Source: Mesorhizobium liriopis (lineage in GTDB: Bacteria; Pseudomonadota; Alphaproteobacteria; Rhizobiales; Rhizobiaceae). From it: 64,000 nt of DNA. The notes under the pieces were generated by a model. That model did not search any database. It saw nothing but the letters and a program-made list of their open reading frames with translations, and was not told where the DNA came from. Location of the stretch: positions 62,001 through 126,000 of the forward strand of contig NZ_JAMXQS010000006.1 of assembly GCF_024053505.1 (NCBI RefSeq). Direction: 5' to 3'. The translations under genes were made by a program, and so were the position numbers. This document shows positions 47,668 to 56,069 of this stretch, piece by piece. Each line of letters begins with the position of its first letter. Within the stretch, counting starts at the first letter, position 1.

Positions 47668-48111
47668 ATGGCCGACGAGCCGCAGCAGAAGAGCGAACGC
47701 TTCAACATGTTCATCTCGCCGTCCGAACTGGCGGCGATTGATGAATGGAGTTTCCAAAACCGTATCAGGTCTAAGTCTGAGGCGGTCCGAAGGCTTGTTC
47801 AGATCGGGTTGGTTTACGATGTTGAGACGCGGGCATCGCGCGACCATGCAAGGAAGGCGATACAGGAATCGCTTGCTGGGCTTAATCAGCTGTCGGCGCT
47901 TCTCCGAGCATCTGAAGGCGAAACTGCTTATGCGGTTCATGCTGCCATGGGCCCGCTCATCGCAGGTGGCCGGGCGCTGGTCGCACTCTTTCAGGACATG
48001 GCCGCGACAGACTCCACAGCCAATGCCATGGAGAGCGTCGAGGAGTTCGAGCAAGCTCTTCAAGATGCCGCAGAGGAGCGCGCCAAAATTGACGCGCAAC
48101 GCACGAAATGA
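47668..48111 (+). CDS. Ribbon-helix-helix DNA-binding protein
   Basis: A 147-aa protein. ERFNMFISPSELAAIDEWSF then RIRSKSEAVRRLVQIGL is a ribbon-helix-helix (beta strand, two helices, SEA-x-RRL). A long helical C-terminal region follows. The start MADEPQQK fits relatives from memory; an ATG at 47653 with GAGAAA before it would add five residues. ATGA overlap with the integrase gene, so the two are translated together and the RHH protein may regulate integration. Confidence 0.78.
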   Translation: MADEPQQKSERFNMFISPSELAAIDEWSFQNRIRSKSEAVRRLVQIGLVYDVETRASRDHARKAIQESLAGLNQLSALLRASEGETAYAVHAAMGPLIAGGRALVALFQDMAATDSTANAMESVEEFEQALQDAAEERAKIDAQRTK

Positions 48112-49349
48112 CCGGCAGTATCACGAAGCGAGGCGAGCGGTCCTGGCGTCTGAAGTTTGACCGCGGCACCGATCCCGAAACGGGCAAGCGGCGCACAGTC
48201 TACGTCACTGTGAAAGGCACGAAGAAAGAGGCGCAAGCTGAGCTGATCCGACAGCTCAACCAAGTTGATGAGGGCAGCTTCGTTGCGAAGTCGGGCAGCA
48301 CGGTCGGCGAGTATGCCGACCATTGGCTCACTTCGATCGCGCCCGCAAAGGCATCGCCAAAAACCCTTGAGCGTTACCGCGAGATCGCCGCGCATCACAT
48401 TGCCGCCCGGCTAGGCAAGGTCGAACTGCAGAAGCTCGACGGCACGAAGATCGATGAGTTCTACCAGCACTTGCGGACCAAGGGGCGGCGAGACGGCAAA
48501 GGCGGGCTGGCCTCGCAAACCGTGATGCACGTTCACCGGCTGCTGAGCCAGATTCTTGCGTCGGCCGTGAAGGCGCGCAAGCTCCGCGCTTCGCCTATGG
48601 CTGAGGTGCAGGCAGTGCCGAAGGTGCGCAAGGAAGAGATCCAGGTTCTTGACGATGGCGAGTTGGCGAAGCTGCTGCAGCACCTAAAGGGCCGATCGAT
48701 CTACATGCCTGTGATGGTGGCGGCCTCGACGGGAATGCGCCGCGGCGAGGTGCTGGCTCTGCGCTGGCGCGATGTCGACTTCGACGCATTGACCCTGCAA
48801 GTGCGCCAGGTCGTGGAAGAGACGAAGGAAGGCGTTCGCGTCAAAGAGCCGAAAACCGATAGAGGCAGGAGAACGATCTCGCTGCCAGCGCGCTTGGTCG
48901 CAGAGTTGAAGCGGCACAAGAAAGAGATAGCCGAACTGCGCTTGAAGCTCGGCATGGGCAAGGCAAACCATGATCTCGTCTTCCCGACGATTGACGGCGG
49001 CATGCGTGCCCCTCGCCCGTTCTCAAAAGAGTTCGCTCGCGAGGCGAAGGCCGCAGGCGTTCCGCACGTCACCTTCCATGGTCTGCGACATACCCACATC
49101 ACGCACCTGCTGCGCAGCGGCGTGCCGGTTCACGTGGTTGCAACGCGCGCCGGCCACGCTAATCCGTCGGTCACCCTGACGATTTACGCGCACGTACTGC
49201 CTGGACAGCAGGAAGCTGCGGCCGCGATAGTTGACGCGGCGCTGTCTCGCGCTCTACAGGAGGGCCCGCAACAGTCCTCGGACCGCTCCGGTGCCAATTC
49301 GGTGCCAACTGACCAGATCAGTGGGGCTGTAGCACTGCCAAGTGGTTGA
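48108..49349 (+). CDS. int: Tyrosine recombinase/integrase
   Basis: A 413-aa site-specific recombinase. N-terminal arm-binding-like domain, SAM-like core-binding domain (about 60-165), then the catalytic domain with Arg211 (STGMRRGEVLALRWRD), His324-Arg327 (HGLRHTH), His in GHANPSVTLTIYAH and nucleophile Tyr360. It drives integration and excision of the element at tRNA-Ser. The stop is 11 bases before the tRNA; the last codons contain the CGGTGCCAA pair (49289-49308). Cotranscribed with the RHH gene. Confidence 0.95.
   Translation: MTGSITKRGERSWRLKFDRGTDPETGKRRTVYVTVKGTKKEAQAELIRQLNQVDEGSFVAKSGSTVGEYADHWLTSIAPAKASPKTLERYREIAAHHIAARLGKVELQKLDGTKIDEFYQHLRTKGRRDGKGGLASQTVMHVHRLLSQILASAVKARKLRASPMAEVQAVPKVRKEEIQVLDDGELAKLLQHLKGRSIYMPVMVAASTGMRRGEVLALRWRDVDFDALTLQVRQVVEETKEGVRVKEPKTDRGRRTISLPARLVAELKRHKKEIAELRLKLGMGKANHDLVFPTIDGGMRAPRPFSKEFAREAKAAGVPHVTFHGLRHTHITHLLRSGVPVHVVATRAGHANPSVTLTIYAHVLPGQQEAAAAIVDAALSRALQEGPQQSSDRSGANSVPTDQISGAVALPSG
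49289..49308 (+). promoter_or_regulatory. Tandem CGGTGCCAA boxes, candidate integrase arm sites (right)
   Basis: CGGTGCCAA at 49289-49297 and 49300-49308, inside the last codons of the integrase gene and about 55 bases from the core repeat. They match the pair at 26936-26956 at the other end. Overlap with the coding region means the integrase C-terminus and its own binding sites share the same DNA. Confidence 0.45.
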
Positions 49350-49360
49350 AAAATCACGAT

Positions 49361-49400
49361 GGAGGGATGGCCGAGCGGTTTAAGGCACCGGTCTTGAAAA
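49361..49400 (+). repeat. attR: 40-bp direct repeat within tRNA-Ser
   Basis: Identical to 26779-26818. It supplies the 5' half of the functional tRNA, which the element therefore brought in; the chromosome supplies 49401-49450. Confidence 0.93.
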
Positions 49401-49450
49401 CCGGCGTGGGGGCGACTCCACCGTGGGTTCGAATCCCACTCCCTCCGCCA
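49361..49450 (+). tRNA. tRNA-Ser (anticodon UGA)
   Basis: 90 nt with a full cloverleaf: acceptor GGAGGGA / TCCCTCC, D arm, anticodon stem CCGGT/ACCGG with loop CTTGAAA (anticodon TGA), a long class II variable arm (GGCGTGGGGGCGACTCCACC), T arm GTGGGTTCGAATCCCAC, discriminator G and encoded CCA at 49448-49450. Decodes UCA (and other UCN by wobble). The 5' half lies inside the element's right repeat. Confidence 0.96.
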
Positions 49451-49583
49451 CTGCGGCATCGCCGCATCTGCGATCTTGTTCAGCGTTATCACCTGGAACG
49501 AACAGCGCAGGCCACCGTTCGTGGTGGGCCTGGGGTCGGCGTATTGGTCGATCCATTTCGCGACCAATTTTGGAGATCCAGCC

Positions 49584-50120
49584 ATGGCGCCTCCCGCCAA
49601 AGCCACCTCCGCGCCTTTCCATGCGCAGACTGTTTCGCTTACGCTGAATGGGGAGAACAAAACCCTTCAGGTCGAACCGTGGACGACCCTTCTCGATCTG
49701 TTGCGCCATGACCTTAGGCTGACCGGCACCAAAAAAGGATGCGATCACGGGCAGTGCGGCGCTTGCACCGTCTTGATTGATGGTGAGCGCATGAATTCAT
49801 GCCTGCAGCTGGCCATCATGCAGGACGGCAAAGCGATTACGACGGTCGAGGGTTTGGCCGGCGAAGGCGAAGATCTTCATCCGATGCAGGCGGCGTTCAT
49901 CAGCCATGATGCCTTTCAGTGCGGGTACTGCACGCCCGGCCAGATTTGTTCAGCGGTGGCACTGGTGAACGAAGGTCGCGCGAAAAGTCGCGACGACATC
50001 CGCGAAATGATGAGCGGCAATATCTGCCGATGCGGCGCCTATCCCAACATCGTCGATGCCATCGAGGAGGTGCTTGCCGAGCAGCAGTCGGGTTCGCGTC
50101 ATCTGGAGGCTGCGGAATGA
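49584..50120 (+). CDS. paoA: Aldehyde oxidoreductase (2Fe-2S) small subunit, PaoA-like
   Basis: Iron-sulfur subunit of a xanthine-oxidase-family molybdenum hydroxylase. The 178-aa protein has the plant-type cluster (KKGCDHGQCGACTVLIDGER, then SC) and the second cluster (QCGYCTPGQICSA and NICRCGAYPNIVDAI). It starts MAPPAKATSAPFHAQ with TGGAG upstream; E. coli PaoA has a Tat signal, none is clear here. ATGA overlap with the FAD subunit. Confidence 0.9.
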   Translation: MAPPAKATSAPFHAQTVSLTLNGENKTLQVEPWTTLLDLLRHDLRLTGTKKGCDHGQCGACTVLIDGERMNSCLQLAIMQDGKAITTVEGLAGEGEDLHPMQAAFISHDAFQCGYCTPGQICSAVALVNEGRAKSRDDIREMMSGNICRCGAYPNIVDAIEEVLAEQQSGSRHLEAAE

Positions 50121-51142
50121 ACCGGTTCTCCTATCTACGTGCATCTGATGTCGGCGAAGTGGTTTCGGCGTTGAAGGACGCACCAGCGGCCAAGATCATC
50201 GCTGGAGGGACAAACCTCGTCGATCTGATGAAGTACAATGTCGAAAGGCCTGAGCGGCTGATCGACATCACGCATGTCGAGGCGCTTCAGGAGATCATCG
50301 AAGGCGAAAATGGCTCGCTCAGGATCGGCGCACTCGTTTCGAATAGTGCCCTGGCCTACGACGCGCGTGTGACCGAGCGTTTTCCGCTCCTGTCGAGCGC
50401 GTTGCTGGCGGGTGCCACACCGCAGCTGCGAAACGCTGCGACCGTGGGCGGCAACATCAACCAGCGGACCCGATGCTACTACTTCTATGACGCGGGCACG
50501 CCTTGCAACAAGCGCGAGCCCGGCACTGGTTGCCCCGCGAAAACAGGTCTTAACCGCATCCACGCGATCCTCGGACAGAGCGAAGCGTGCATCGCGACAC
50601 ATCCGTCTGACATGTGTGTCGCCATGGCTGCGCTTGAAGCTGTGGTGCATGTGACGGGGCCTGATGGCGAACGCGATATTCCGTTTGCGGACTATCACCG
50701 CTTGCCTGGCGATACGCCTCAGAAGGATAACACCCTGCTGGATGGCGAAGTGGTGACAGGGATCACCCTGCCCGCTTCGTCGACGCAGTTCAGCGCCAAC
50801 TATACTTACCTGAAACTGCGTGATCGCTTGTCTTATGCCTTCGCCCTCGTCTCAGTCGCGGTTGCGCTTGAGAAGGAGGGAGACACGGTAAAGCGCGCGC
50901 GGATCGCGCTTGGCGGTGTTGCCCATAAGCCGTGGCGAAGAGCAGAAGCGGAAGCACTATTTGAGGGCAAGGCAGCAGACTCAGGCCTGTTCGCAAGGGT
51001 CGCCGATGCACTGATCGACGGCGCGCGGGGCTATGAACACAACGCCTTCAAGATCCGCATGGCCCGCGAGGCTATCATCCGTGCGCTGGAGCAGGCTTCG
51101 GCCGGCACGCCGCAGTCCAATATCGACAAGCACATCGTTTGA
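50117..51142 (+). CDS. paoB: Aldehyde oxidoreductase FAD-binding medium subunit, PaoB-like
   Basis: A 341-aa FAD subunit: FAD-binding KIIAGGTNLVDLMKYNVERP and ATVGGNINQRTRC. It contains the insertion that binds an extra [4Fe-4S] cluster in PaoB, with Cys in RCYYF, TPCNKREPGTGC and SEACIATHPSDM. This insertion distinguishes PaoB-type enzymes from ordinary xanthine dehydrogenase. Coupled by ATGA to the small subunit; the large subunit starts 10 bases after. Confidence 0.9.
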   Translation: MNRFSYLRASDVGEVVSALKDAPAAKIIAGGTNLVDLMKYNVERPERLIDITHVEALQEIIEGENGSLRIGALVSNSALAYDARVTERFPLLSSALLAGATPQLRNAATVGGNINQRTRCYYFYDAGTPCNKREPGTGCPAKTGLNRIHAILGQSEACIATHPSDMCVAMAALEAVVHVTGPDGERDIPFADYHRLPGDTPQKDNTLLDGEVVTGITLPASSTQFSANYTYLKLRDRLSYAFALVSVAVALEKEGDTVKRARIALGGVAHKPWRRAEAEALFEGKAADSGLFARVADALIDGARGYEHNAFKIRMAREAIIRALEQASAGTPQSNIDKHIV

Positions 51143-51152
51143 GGCGAGCACC

Positions 51153-53396
51153 ATGCTGAGAAACGAACGGAATTTCGGTTCACCCCGCGACCGCGTGGAT
51201 GGTCGCGCCAAGGTCACTGGCGCAGCGCAATATGCGGCCGAGTTCAATGCACCGGACTTGTTGCACGGCTATGTGGTGTCGAGCACCATCGCCAAAGGCC
51301 GGATCACGTCCATCGACACACAGAAAGCGCTCGACGTGCCGGGCGTGCTCAAAGTGTTCACGCATGACAATCGACCGGCGACGGCCTGGTTCAGCTCGAG
51401 CTACCAGGACGAGGTCGCCCCTCCCGGGACGCCCTTCCGGCCTCTCTATGACGAACAGATCTATTACAGCGGGCAGCCGATCGCGCTGGTGGTGGCCGAG
51501 AGTTTCGACGTTGCCCGCTATGCCGCGTCGCTGGTCGAAGCGACCTACGAGGCCGGGGCGCACGAAACGGATTTGAAGCTGGCGCGCGCTGCGGCCTATG
51601 TGCCGCCGAAGAAGCGGCAGGGCATGAAGCCGCCGGCCAGCAAGGGCGACGCCATGGCGGCTTACGCGAAAGCGCCCTTGCGTATCGCGAACGACTACTC
51701 GATCGCCAACGAGCATCACAACCCAATGGAGCCGCATGCTTCGACGGTGATTTTCGAGGCCGGCGGCAAGCTGACGATCCACGACAAGATTCAGGGTGTG
51801 ATGAACACCCAGTCCTATGTATCGGGCGTGTTCGGCCTGCCGGCGAGCGACATCCATGTGGTGTCACCGTTCGTCGGCGGCGGCTTTGGCTCGGGCCTGC
51901 GACCGCAGTATCAGCTCTTTCTGGCCGTGATGGCTGCGTTGGATTTGAAGCGGTCCGTGCGTGTCGAGATGACCCGCGATCAGATGTTCACCTTCACGCA
52001 TCGGCCGGAAACGATCAACACGGTGCTGCTCGGCGCGGATAAGACAGGGCGGTTGAGCGCACTGCGGCACCAAGCCGTGGCTGTGACCTCGCGGTTCGAA
52101 GACTATCAGGAGGTGGTCGTGAACTGGTCGGGCATCCTTTACGATGCCGAGAACAAGCAGTTCGATTACCGCATCGCAAAGGTCGATACCTATACGCCCG
52201 GGGACATGCGCGCGCCCGGCGCGCCGCTTGGCACGTTCGCCATCGAGAGCGCGATGGACGAACTGGCCTATGCCGGAAACATCGATCCGTTGGAGCTGCG
52301 GCTGCGCAATTACAGCACGCGCGACGAGACGACGAACAAGGAGTTCACCTCCAAGGAGCTGCGGGCCTGCTTCCAGCTGGGTGCCGAGAAGTTCGGCTGG
52401 TCCCGGCGCTCGCCCGCGCCGCGTTCCATGCGCGAAGGCCGCGAACTGATCGGTTGGGGCATGGCATCGGGCTGTTGGGAAGCGCAGTTCAGCAAAACCA
52501 GCGCCAAGGCGGTGCTGACGAGCGATGGCCGGCTCGAAGTGGGCACGGCGACAGCGGATATCGGGACCGGCACCTATACGATCCTGACCCAGATCGGCGC
52601 GGACGCGCTTGGTCTCGACATGGAACAGGTGACGGCCAAGCTCGCGGATACGACGCTGCCCAAATCGCCCGTCGAGGGCGGGTCGTGGACGGCGGCCTCG
52701 GCTGGAACGGCGGTTCAGATGGCCTGCGAGGCGCTGAAGAAGACATTGCTGCAAGAGGCGCAGAAAATCGAAGGCTCGCCACTTGCGGATGCGAAATACG
52801 AGGACGTGGTGTTTGCCAACGGACGTATCGCGATGGCCGACGATGCGGGCAGATCACTCGACTTGTCGGACGTCGTGCGGCATTCGGGTCAAAGCGAGAT
52901 CGAGGAACAGGCGACGGCGCAGCCGGATTCCAAGGTGCAAGCTCAATATGCGGCCTATACGCACAGCGCGGTTTTCGTCGAGGTGCGGGTGGACGAGCAA
53001 CTCGGGCTTGTCCGCATTCCACGCATCGTCAATGCCGTCGCGGCGGGCCGCATCATCAATCCGAAGACCGCGCGCAGTCAGGTGACCGGCGGCACGGTAT
53101 GGGGCATCGGAATGGCTCTGCACGAGGAGTCGCTGACCGATCACAATCTCGGCCGCTTCATGAACCACAATCTGGCCGAGTATCACGTGCCGGCAAATGC
53201 CGACATCTACGACATCGATGTGATCTTCGTGCCCGAGGAGGACGACAAGGTCAGCCCGATCGGCGTGAAGGGTCTGGGCGAGATCGGGATCGTCGCGACG
53301 CCCGCGGCAATCGCCAATGCGATCTTCCACGCAACCGGCAAGCGTATTCGCGAATTACCGATCACCATAGACAAGGTGCTGCGGGAAGCTGCTTAA
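51153..53396 (+). CDS. paoC: Aldehyde oxidoreductase molybdenum-binding large subunit, PaoC-like
   Basis: A 747-aa molybdopterin subunit. It contains GSPRDRVDGRAKVTGAAQYA at the start, the molybdopterin-binding region SPFVGGGFGSGLRPQYQLFL, GVKGLGEIGIVATPAAIANA with the catalytic Glu, and a cofactor-binding GTYTILTQIGADAL. It oxidises aldehydes (in E. coli, aromatic ones) to acids. The start MLRNERNFGSPRDR was chosen over an upstream in-frame start that overlaps paoB. No PaoD/XdhC-type maturation gene follows. Confidence 0.92.
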   Translation: MLRNERNFGSPRDRVDGRAKVTGAAQYAAEFNAPDLLHGYVVSSTIAKGRITSIDTQKALDVPGVLKVFTHDNRPATAWFSSSYQDEVAPPGTPFRPLYDEQIYYSGQPIALVVAESFDVARYAASLVEATYEAGAHETDLKLARAAAYVPPKKRQGMKPPASKGDAMAAYAKAPLRIANDYSIANEHHNPMEPHASTVIFEAGGKLTIHDKIQGVMNTQSYVSGVFGLPASDIHVVSPFVGGGFGSGLRPQYQLFLAVMAALDLKRSVRVEMTRDQMFTFTHRPETINTVLLGADKTGRLSALRHQAVAVTSRFEDYQEVVVNWSGILYDAENKQFDYRIAKVDTYTPGDMRAPGAPLGTFAIESAMDELAYAGNIDPLELRLRNYSTRDETTNKEFTSKELRACFQLGAEKFGWSRRSPAPRSMREGRELIGWGMASGCWEAQFSKTSAKAVLTSDGRLEVGTATADIGTGTYTILTQIGADALGLDMEQVTAKLADTTLPKSPVEGGSWTAASAGTAVQMACEALKKTLLQEAQKIEGSPLADAKYEDVVFANGRIAMADDAGRSLDLSDVVRHSGQSEIEEQATAQPDSKVQAQYAAYTHSAVFVEVRVDEQLGLVRIPRIVNAVAAGRIINPKTARSQVTGGTVWGIGMALHEESLTDHNLGRFMNHNLAEYHVPANADIYDIDVIFVPEEDDKVSPIGVKGLGEIGIVATPAAIANAIFHATGKRIRELPITIDKVLREAA

Positions 53397-53409
53397 GGAG
53401 CGTGTTGCG

Positions 53410-53646
53410 ATGAAGCTGACTTATGAAATTGTCGAGCATAATGACGGTTGGGCTTACAAAGTGGGAGACACTTTTTCAGAGACCTTCGATACGCACGACC
53501 AAGCGGCTGAGGCCGCACGGCGAGCGGCTTCTGAGCAGCAGCTTTCGGACGAGACCCACGACATCGAATATGAAGATGCCGATGGTGAATGGCACGAAGA
53601 GTCGTCGGAGGGTGATGACCGGCCTGAGACCGAAGTCAAAGGCTGA
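53410..53646 (+). CDS. DUF2188-family protein
   Basis: A 78-aa acidic protein: YEIVEHNDGWAYKVGDTFSE, then FDTHDQAAEAARRAASEQQL and IEYEDADGEWHEES. This is the DUF2188 pattern (strand, GWA-x-K, TqxEAxxxAR, strand). Function unknown. It starts 13 bases after paoC with GGAG before the ATG, so it may be co-transcribed, but nothing suggests a role in the enzyme. Confidence 0.8.
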   Translation: MKLTYEIVEHNDGWAYKVGDTFSETFDTHDQAAEAARRAASEQQLSDETHDIEYEDADGEWHEESSEGDDRPETEVKG

Positions 53647-53751
53647 TACCGTCGATCGATTTTTTTCGAAAGTGGCGGAACCAATTGTCGGCCCGACAAT
53701 TTTTGGAGCCAGACGGATCGTCCCCCACCCCCCTCGGATCCGTCTTAATTC

Positions 53752-53781
53752 AAGCCGGCCTTCATGGCCGGCTTTTTCTTT
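53752..53781 (+). terminator. Rho-independent terminator after the pao-DUF2188 operon
   Basis: AAGCCGGCC / GGCCGGCTT (9-bp stem, 5-base loop) followed by TTTCTTT. Lies about 100 bases after the DUF2188 stop and before terC. Confidence 0.85.
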
Positions 53782-53860
53782 GCGCTGAAGACTTAGCCTT
53801 CGTGCTTGACGCGGTCTCGAACCGCAAGCTACGGGCCGGTTATCACTGAAGGGCGTCTTC

Positions 53861-54547
53861 ATGGAAATTTTCACCAGCGCGGGTTTCACCGCGCTCCTAC
53901 AAGTCATCGCAATCGACTTGGTCCTTGCCGGCGACAACGCTATCGTCATCGGTCTGGCGGCTGCCGGCCTGCCGGCGGATCAGCGCAAGAAAGCCATTCT
54001 GGTCGGCATCATCGCCGCCACCGTGCTGCGTATCGGCTTCGCGCTGGCCACGACATGGCTGCTTCAGATCGGACCGGTCCTGCTGATCGCCGGCGGTCTG
54101 CTGCTTCTCTACGTTTCCTGGAAGATGTGGCGCGAACTTGCCGGTGGCCACGACAAGGAAGAAGAGGCGGCTGCCGCGATCGAAGCTGCCGAGCATGGCG
54201 GCGCCACGGGGCAAGGCGGCATGCCGCGCAAGACATTCGCGCAGGCGGCCTGGCAGATTGTCATCGCGGACGTTTCGATGTCACTCGACAATGTGCTGGC
54301 GGTTGCGGGCGCTGCGATGGAGCACCCGACGGTGCTTATCATCGGCCTCGGTTTGTCCATCGCGCTGATGGGATTTGCAGCGACATTCGTGGCTCGCCTG
54401 CTCAGCAAGTATCGCTGGATCGCCTATATCGGCTTGCTGATCATCCTTTATGTCGCGATCAAGATGCTGCTCGATGGCGCTGTTCAGGAATGGCCGGACC
54501 AGTTCGGCTTCCTGAGCCCATGGTTCGGCCACGGCGGCGGTCACTGA
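53861..54547 (+). CDS. TerC-family membrane protein
   Basis: A 228-aa integral membrane protein with about seven helices. The two acidic signature helices are visible: AIDLVLAGDNAIVIGLAAAG at the N-terminus and IADVSMSLDNVLAVAGAAME after residue 120, separated by a cytoplasmic charged loop (GGHDKEEEAAAAIEAAEHGG). TerC-family proteins are proposed to move or insert metal ions such as manganese; this short form (YjbE-like) has no tellurite operon nearby. Upstream and downstream terminators make it a single-gene unit. Confidence 0.88.
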   Translation: MEIFTSAGFTALLQVIAIDLVLAGDNAIVIGLAAAGLPADQRKKAILVGIIAATVLRIGFALATTWLLQIGPVLLIAGGLLLLYVSWKMWRELAGGHDKEEEAAAAIEAAEHGGATGQGGMPRKTFAQAAWQIVIADVSMSLDNVLAVAGAAMEHPTVLIIGLGLSIALMGFAATFVARLLSKYRWIAYIGLLIILYVAIKMLLDGAVQEWPDQFGFLSPWFGHGGGH

Positions 54548-54557
54548 GCTCAAAAAT

Positions 54558-54582
54558 GGCGGCGTCTTGATGCCGCCGTTTT
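54558..54582 (+). terminator. Rho-independent terminator after terC
   Basis: GGCGGC / GCCGCC stem with an 8-base loop and GTTTTTC tail. Reads through on the opposite strand too (run of A on the left), so it may work in both directions. Confidence 0.8.
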
Positions 54583-54701
54583 TCTCGATCATATGAGCAC
54601 CGAGCGAAGGGCAGGCGCTGCCGCCCTTCCGGCACCGTCCGATTGATGATTGCGCTTCGCAGCGGCCCGGCCGCTTGCGGAGCTTTTGCTTTGGAGTTTC
54701 G

Positions 54702-56021
54702 ATGGCAACCCCTGCCCCACGCGTAAGCTTCGTGAGCCTCGGCTGTCCGAAGGCGCTGGTCGATTCCGAGCGCATCATCACCCGCCTTCGTGCCGAAGGC
54801 TATGAAATCGCCCGCAAGCATGACGGTGCTGATCTCGTGGTGGTCAACACATGCGGGTTTCTCGATTCCGCGCGTGACGAGTCGCTGCAGGCGATCGGCG
54901 CGGCGATGTCGGAGAACGGCAAGGTGATCGTCACGGGTTGCCTGGGAGCCGAACCCGAGGCCATCCGTGAGAAGCATCCAGGCGTGCTCGCGATCACCGG
55001 GCCGCAGGCCTATGAAAGCGTGATGGCTGCCGTGCATGAAGCCGCACCGCCCGCGCATGATCCGTTCATCGATCTGCTGCCGCCGCAGGGCATCAAGCTC
55101 ACGCCACGCCACTATGCCTATCTGAAGATTTCAGAAGGCTGCAATCACCGCTGCACCTTCTGCATCATCCCGGCACTGCGCGGCGATCTCGTCTCGCGTC
55201 CGGCCGCCGATGTGTTGCGCGAGGCCGAGCGTCTTGCCAAGGCGGGCGTCAAGGAATTGCTGGTCGTGTCTCAGGATACCAGCGCCTACGGTGTCGATAT
55301 CCGCTACGAGGCCAGCAAGTGGCAGGACCGCGAGGTTCGGGCTAAGTTCTACGACCTGACGCGCGAACTGGGCGATCTCGGCATCTGGGTGCGCCTCCAC
55401 TACGTCTACCCCTACCCGCATGTTGACGAGGTGATCCCGCTGATGGCCGAGGGCAAGGTGCTGCCCTATCTCGACATTCCTTTCCAGCACGCTTCGCCGA
55501 CGGTCCTGCGCAATATGCGGCGCCCGGCGCACGGCGACAAAACACTCGATCGCATCCGCCGCTGGCGCGAGATCTGCCCTGACCTTGCCATCCGCTCGAC
55601 CTTTATCGTCGGTTTCCCCGGCGAGACGGATGAGGATTTCGAGATGCTGCTCGACTGGATCGAGGAAGCGAAGATCGACCGCGCGGGCTGCTTCAAGTTC
55701 GAACCGGTGCGGGGCGCGCAGGCGAACGATCTCGGGCTACCACCCGTGCCCGCCGAGGTGATGGAATCACGCTGGCATCGCTTCATGGCGAAGCAGCAGA
55801 AGGTTTCGGCGGCCATCCAGAAGAAGAAGGTCGGCAAGCGGCTTCAGGTCATCATCGACGAGGCCAACGGCCTGCACGGCAAGGGCCGCACCAAATACGA
55901 CGCGCCCGAAATCGATGGCTCGGTGCACCTGCAGTCACGCCGCCCCTTGCGGGTGGGTGATATCGTCACCGCCAAGGTCGACAGCTCGGATGCTTACGAC
56001 CTCTACGCGACGGTCGTCTGA
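54702..56021 (+). CDS. rimO: Ribosomal protein S12 methylthiotransferase
   Basis: Radical-SAM enzyme that methylthiolates Asp of ribosomal protein S12. The 439-aa protein has the N-terminal MTTase domain ([17 protein letters not shown] with its Cys, [24 protein letters not shown]), the radical-SAM CxxxCxxC in [16 protein letters not shown], and a TRAM domain at the end. The ATG at 54702 has GGAG at 9 bases; a longer frame exists. Single-gene unit. Confidence 0.96.
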   Translation: MATPAPRVSFVSLGCPKALVDSERIITRLRAEGYEIARKHDGADLVVVNTCGFLDSARDESLQAIGAAMSENGKVIVTGCLGAEPEAIREKHPGVLAITGPQAYESVMAAVHEAAPPAHDPFIDLLPPQGIKLTPRHYAYLKISEGCNHRCTFCIIPALRGDLVSRPAADVLREAERLAKAGVKELLVVSQDTSAYGVDIRYEASKWQDREVRAKFYDLTRELGDLGIWVRLHYVYPYPHVDEVIPLMAEGKVLPYLDIPFQHASPTVLRNMRRPAHGDKTLDRIRRWREICPDLAIRSTFIVGFPGETDEDFEMLLDWIEEAKIDRAGCFKFEPVRGAQANDLGLPPVPAEVMESRWHRFMAKQQKVSAAIQKKKVGKRLQVIIDEANGLHGKGRTKYDAPEIDGSVHLQSRRPLRVGDIVTAKVDSSDAYDLYATVV

Positions 56022-56027
56022 AACGAA

Positions 56028-56056
56028 AAAGGGCGCCTGAGGGGCGCCCTTCTTAT
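56028..56056. terminator. Bidirectional terminator between rimO and the ABC operon
   Basis: AAGGGCGCC / GGGCGCCCTT with a 4-base loop (TGAG), T-rich on the right and A-rich on the left. It serves the convergent ends of rimO (rightward) and of the BMP-type ABC operon (leftward). Confidence 0.8.
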
Positions 56057-56069
56057 ATCTGCCTTTCGC

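Larger units (their letters stand above)
26779..49400. mobile_element. Integrated element at tRNA-Ser(UGA): tail-gene-bearing prophage remnant or phage-satellite-like island
   Basis: The limits are set by a perfect 40-bp direct repeat at 26779-26818 and 49361-49400, the second being the 5' half of the intact tRNA-Ser gene. A tyrosine integrase ends 11 bases before the right repeat. Inside are about 35 genes: integrase, ribbon-helix-helix and HTH regulators, a DUF1376 replication-type protein, a Nu1-like terminase small subunit, tape measure, gpP-like and GPZ-like tail genes, and a cargo arm with an AIPR-family protein, Crp/Fnr, MucR/Ros-like and small unknown proteins. No large terminase, portal, protease, major capsid, sheath/tube or lysis gene is recognisable. 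This fits either a deleted prophage or a satellite that depends on a helper phage for heads. Confidence 0.9.
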
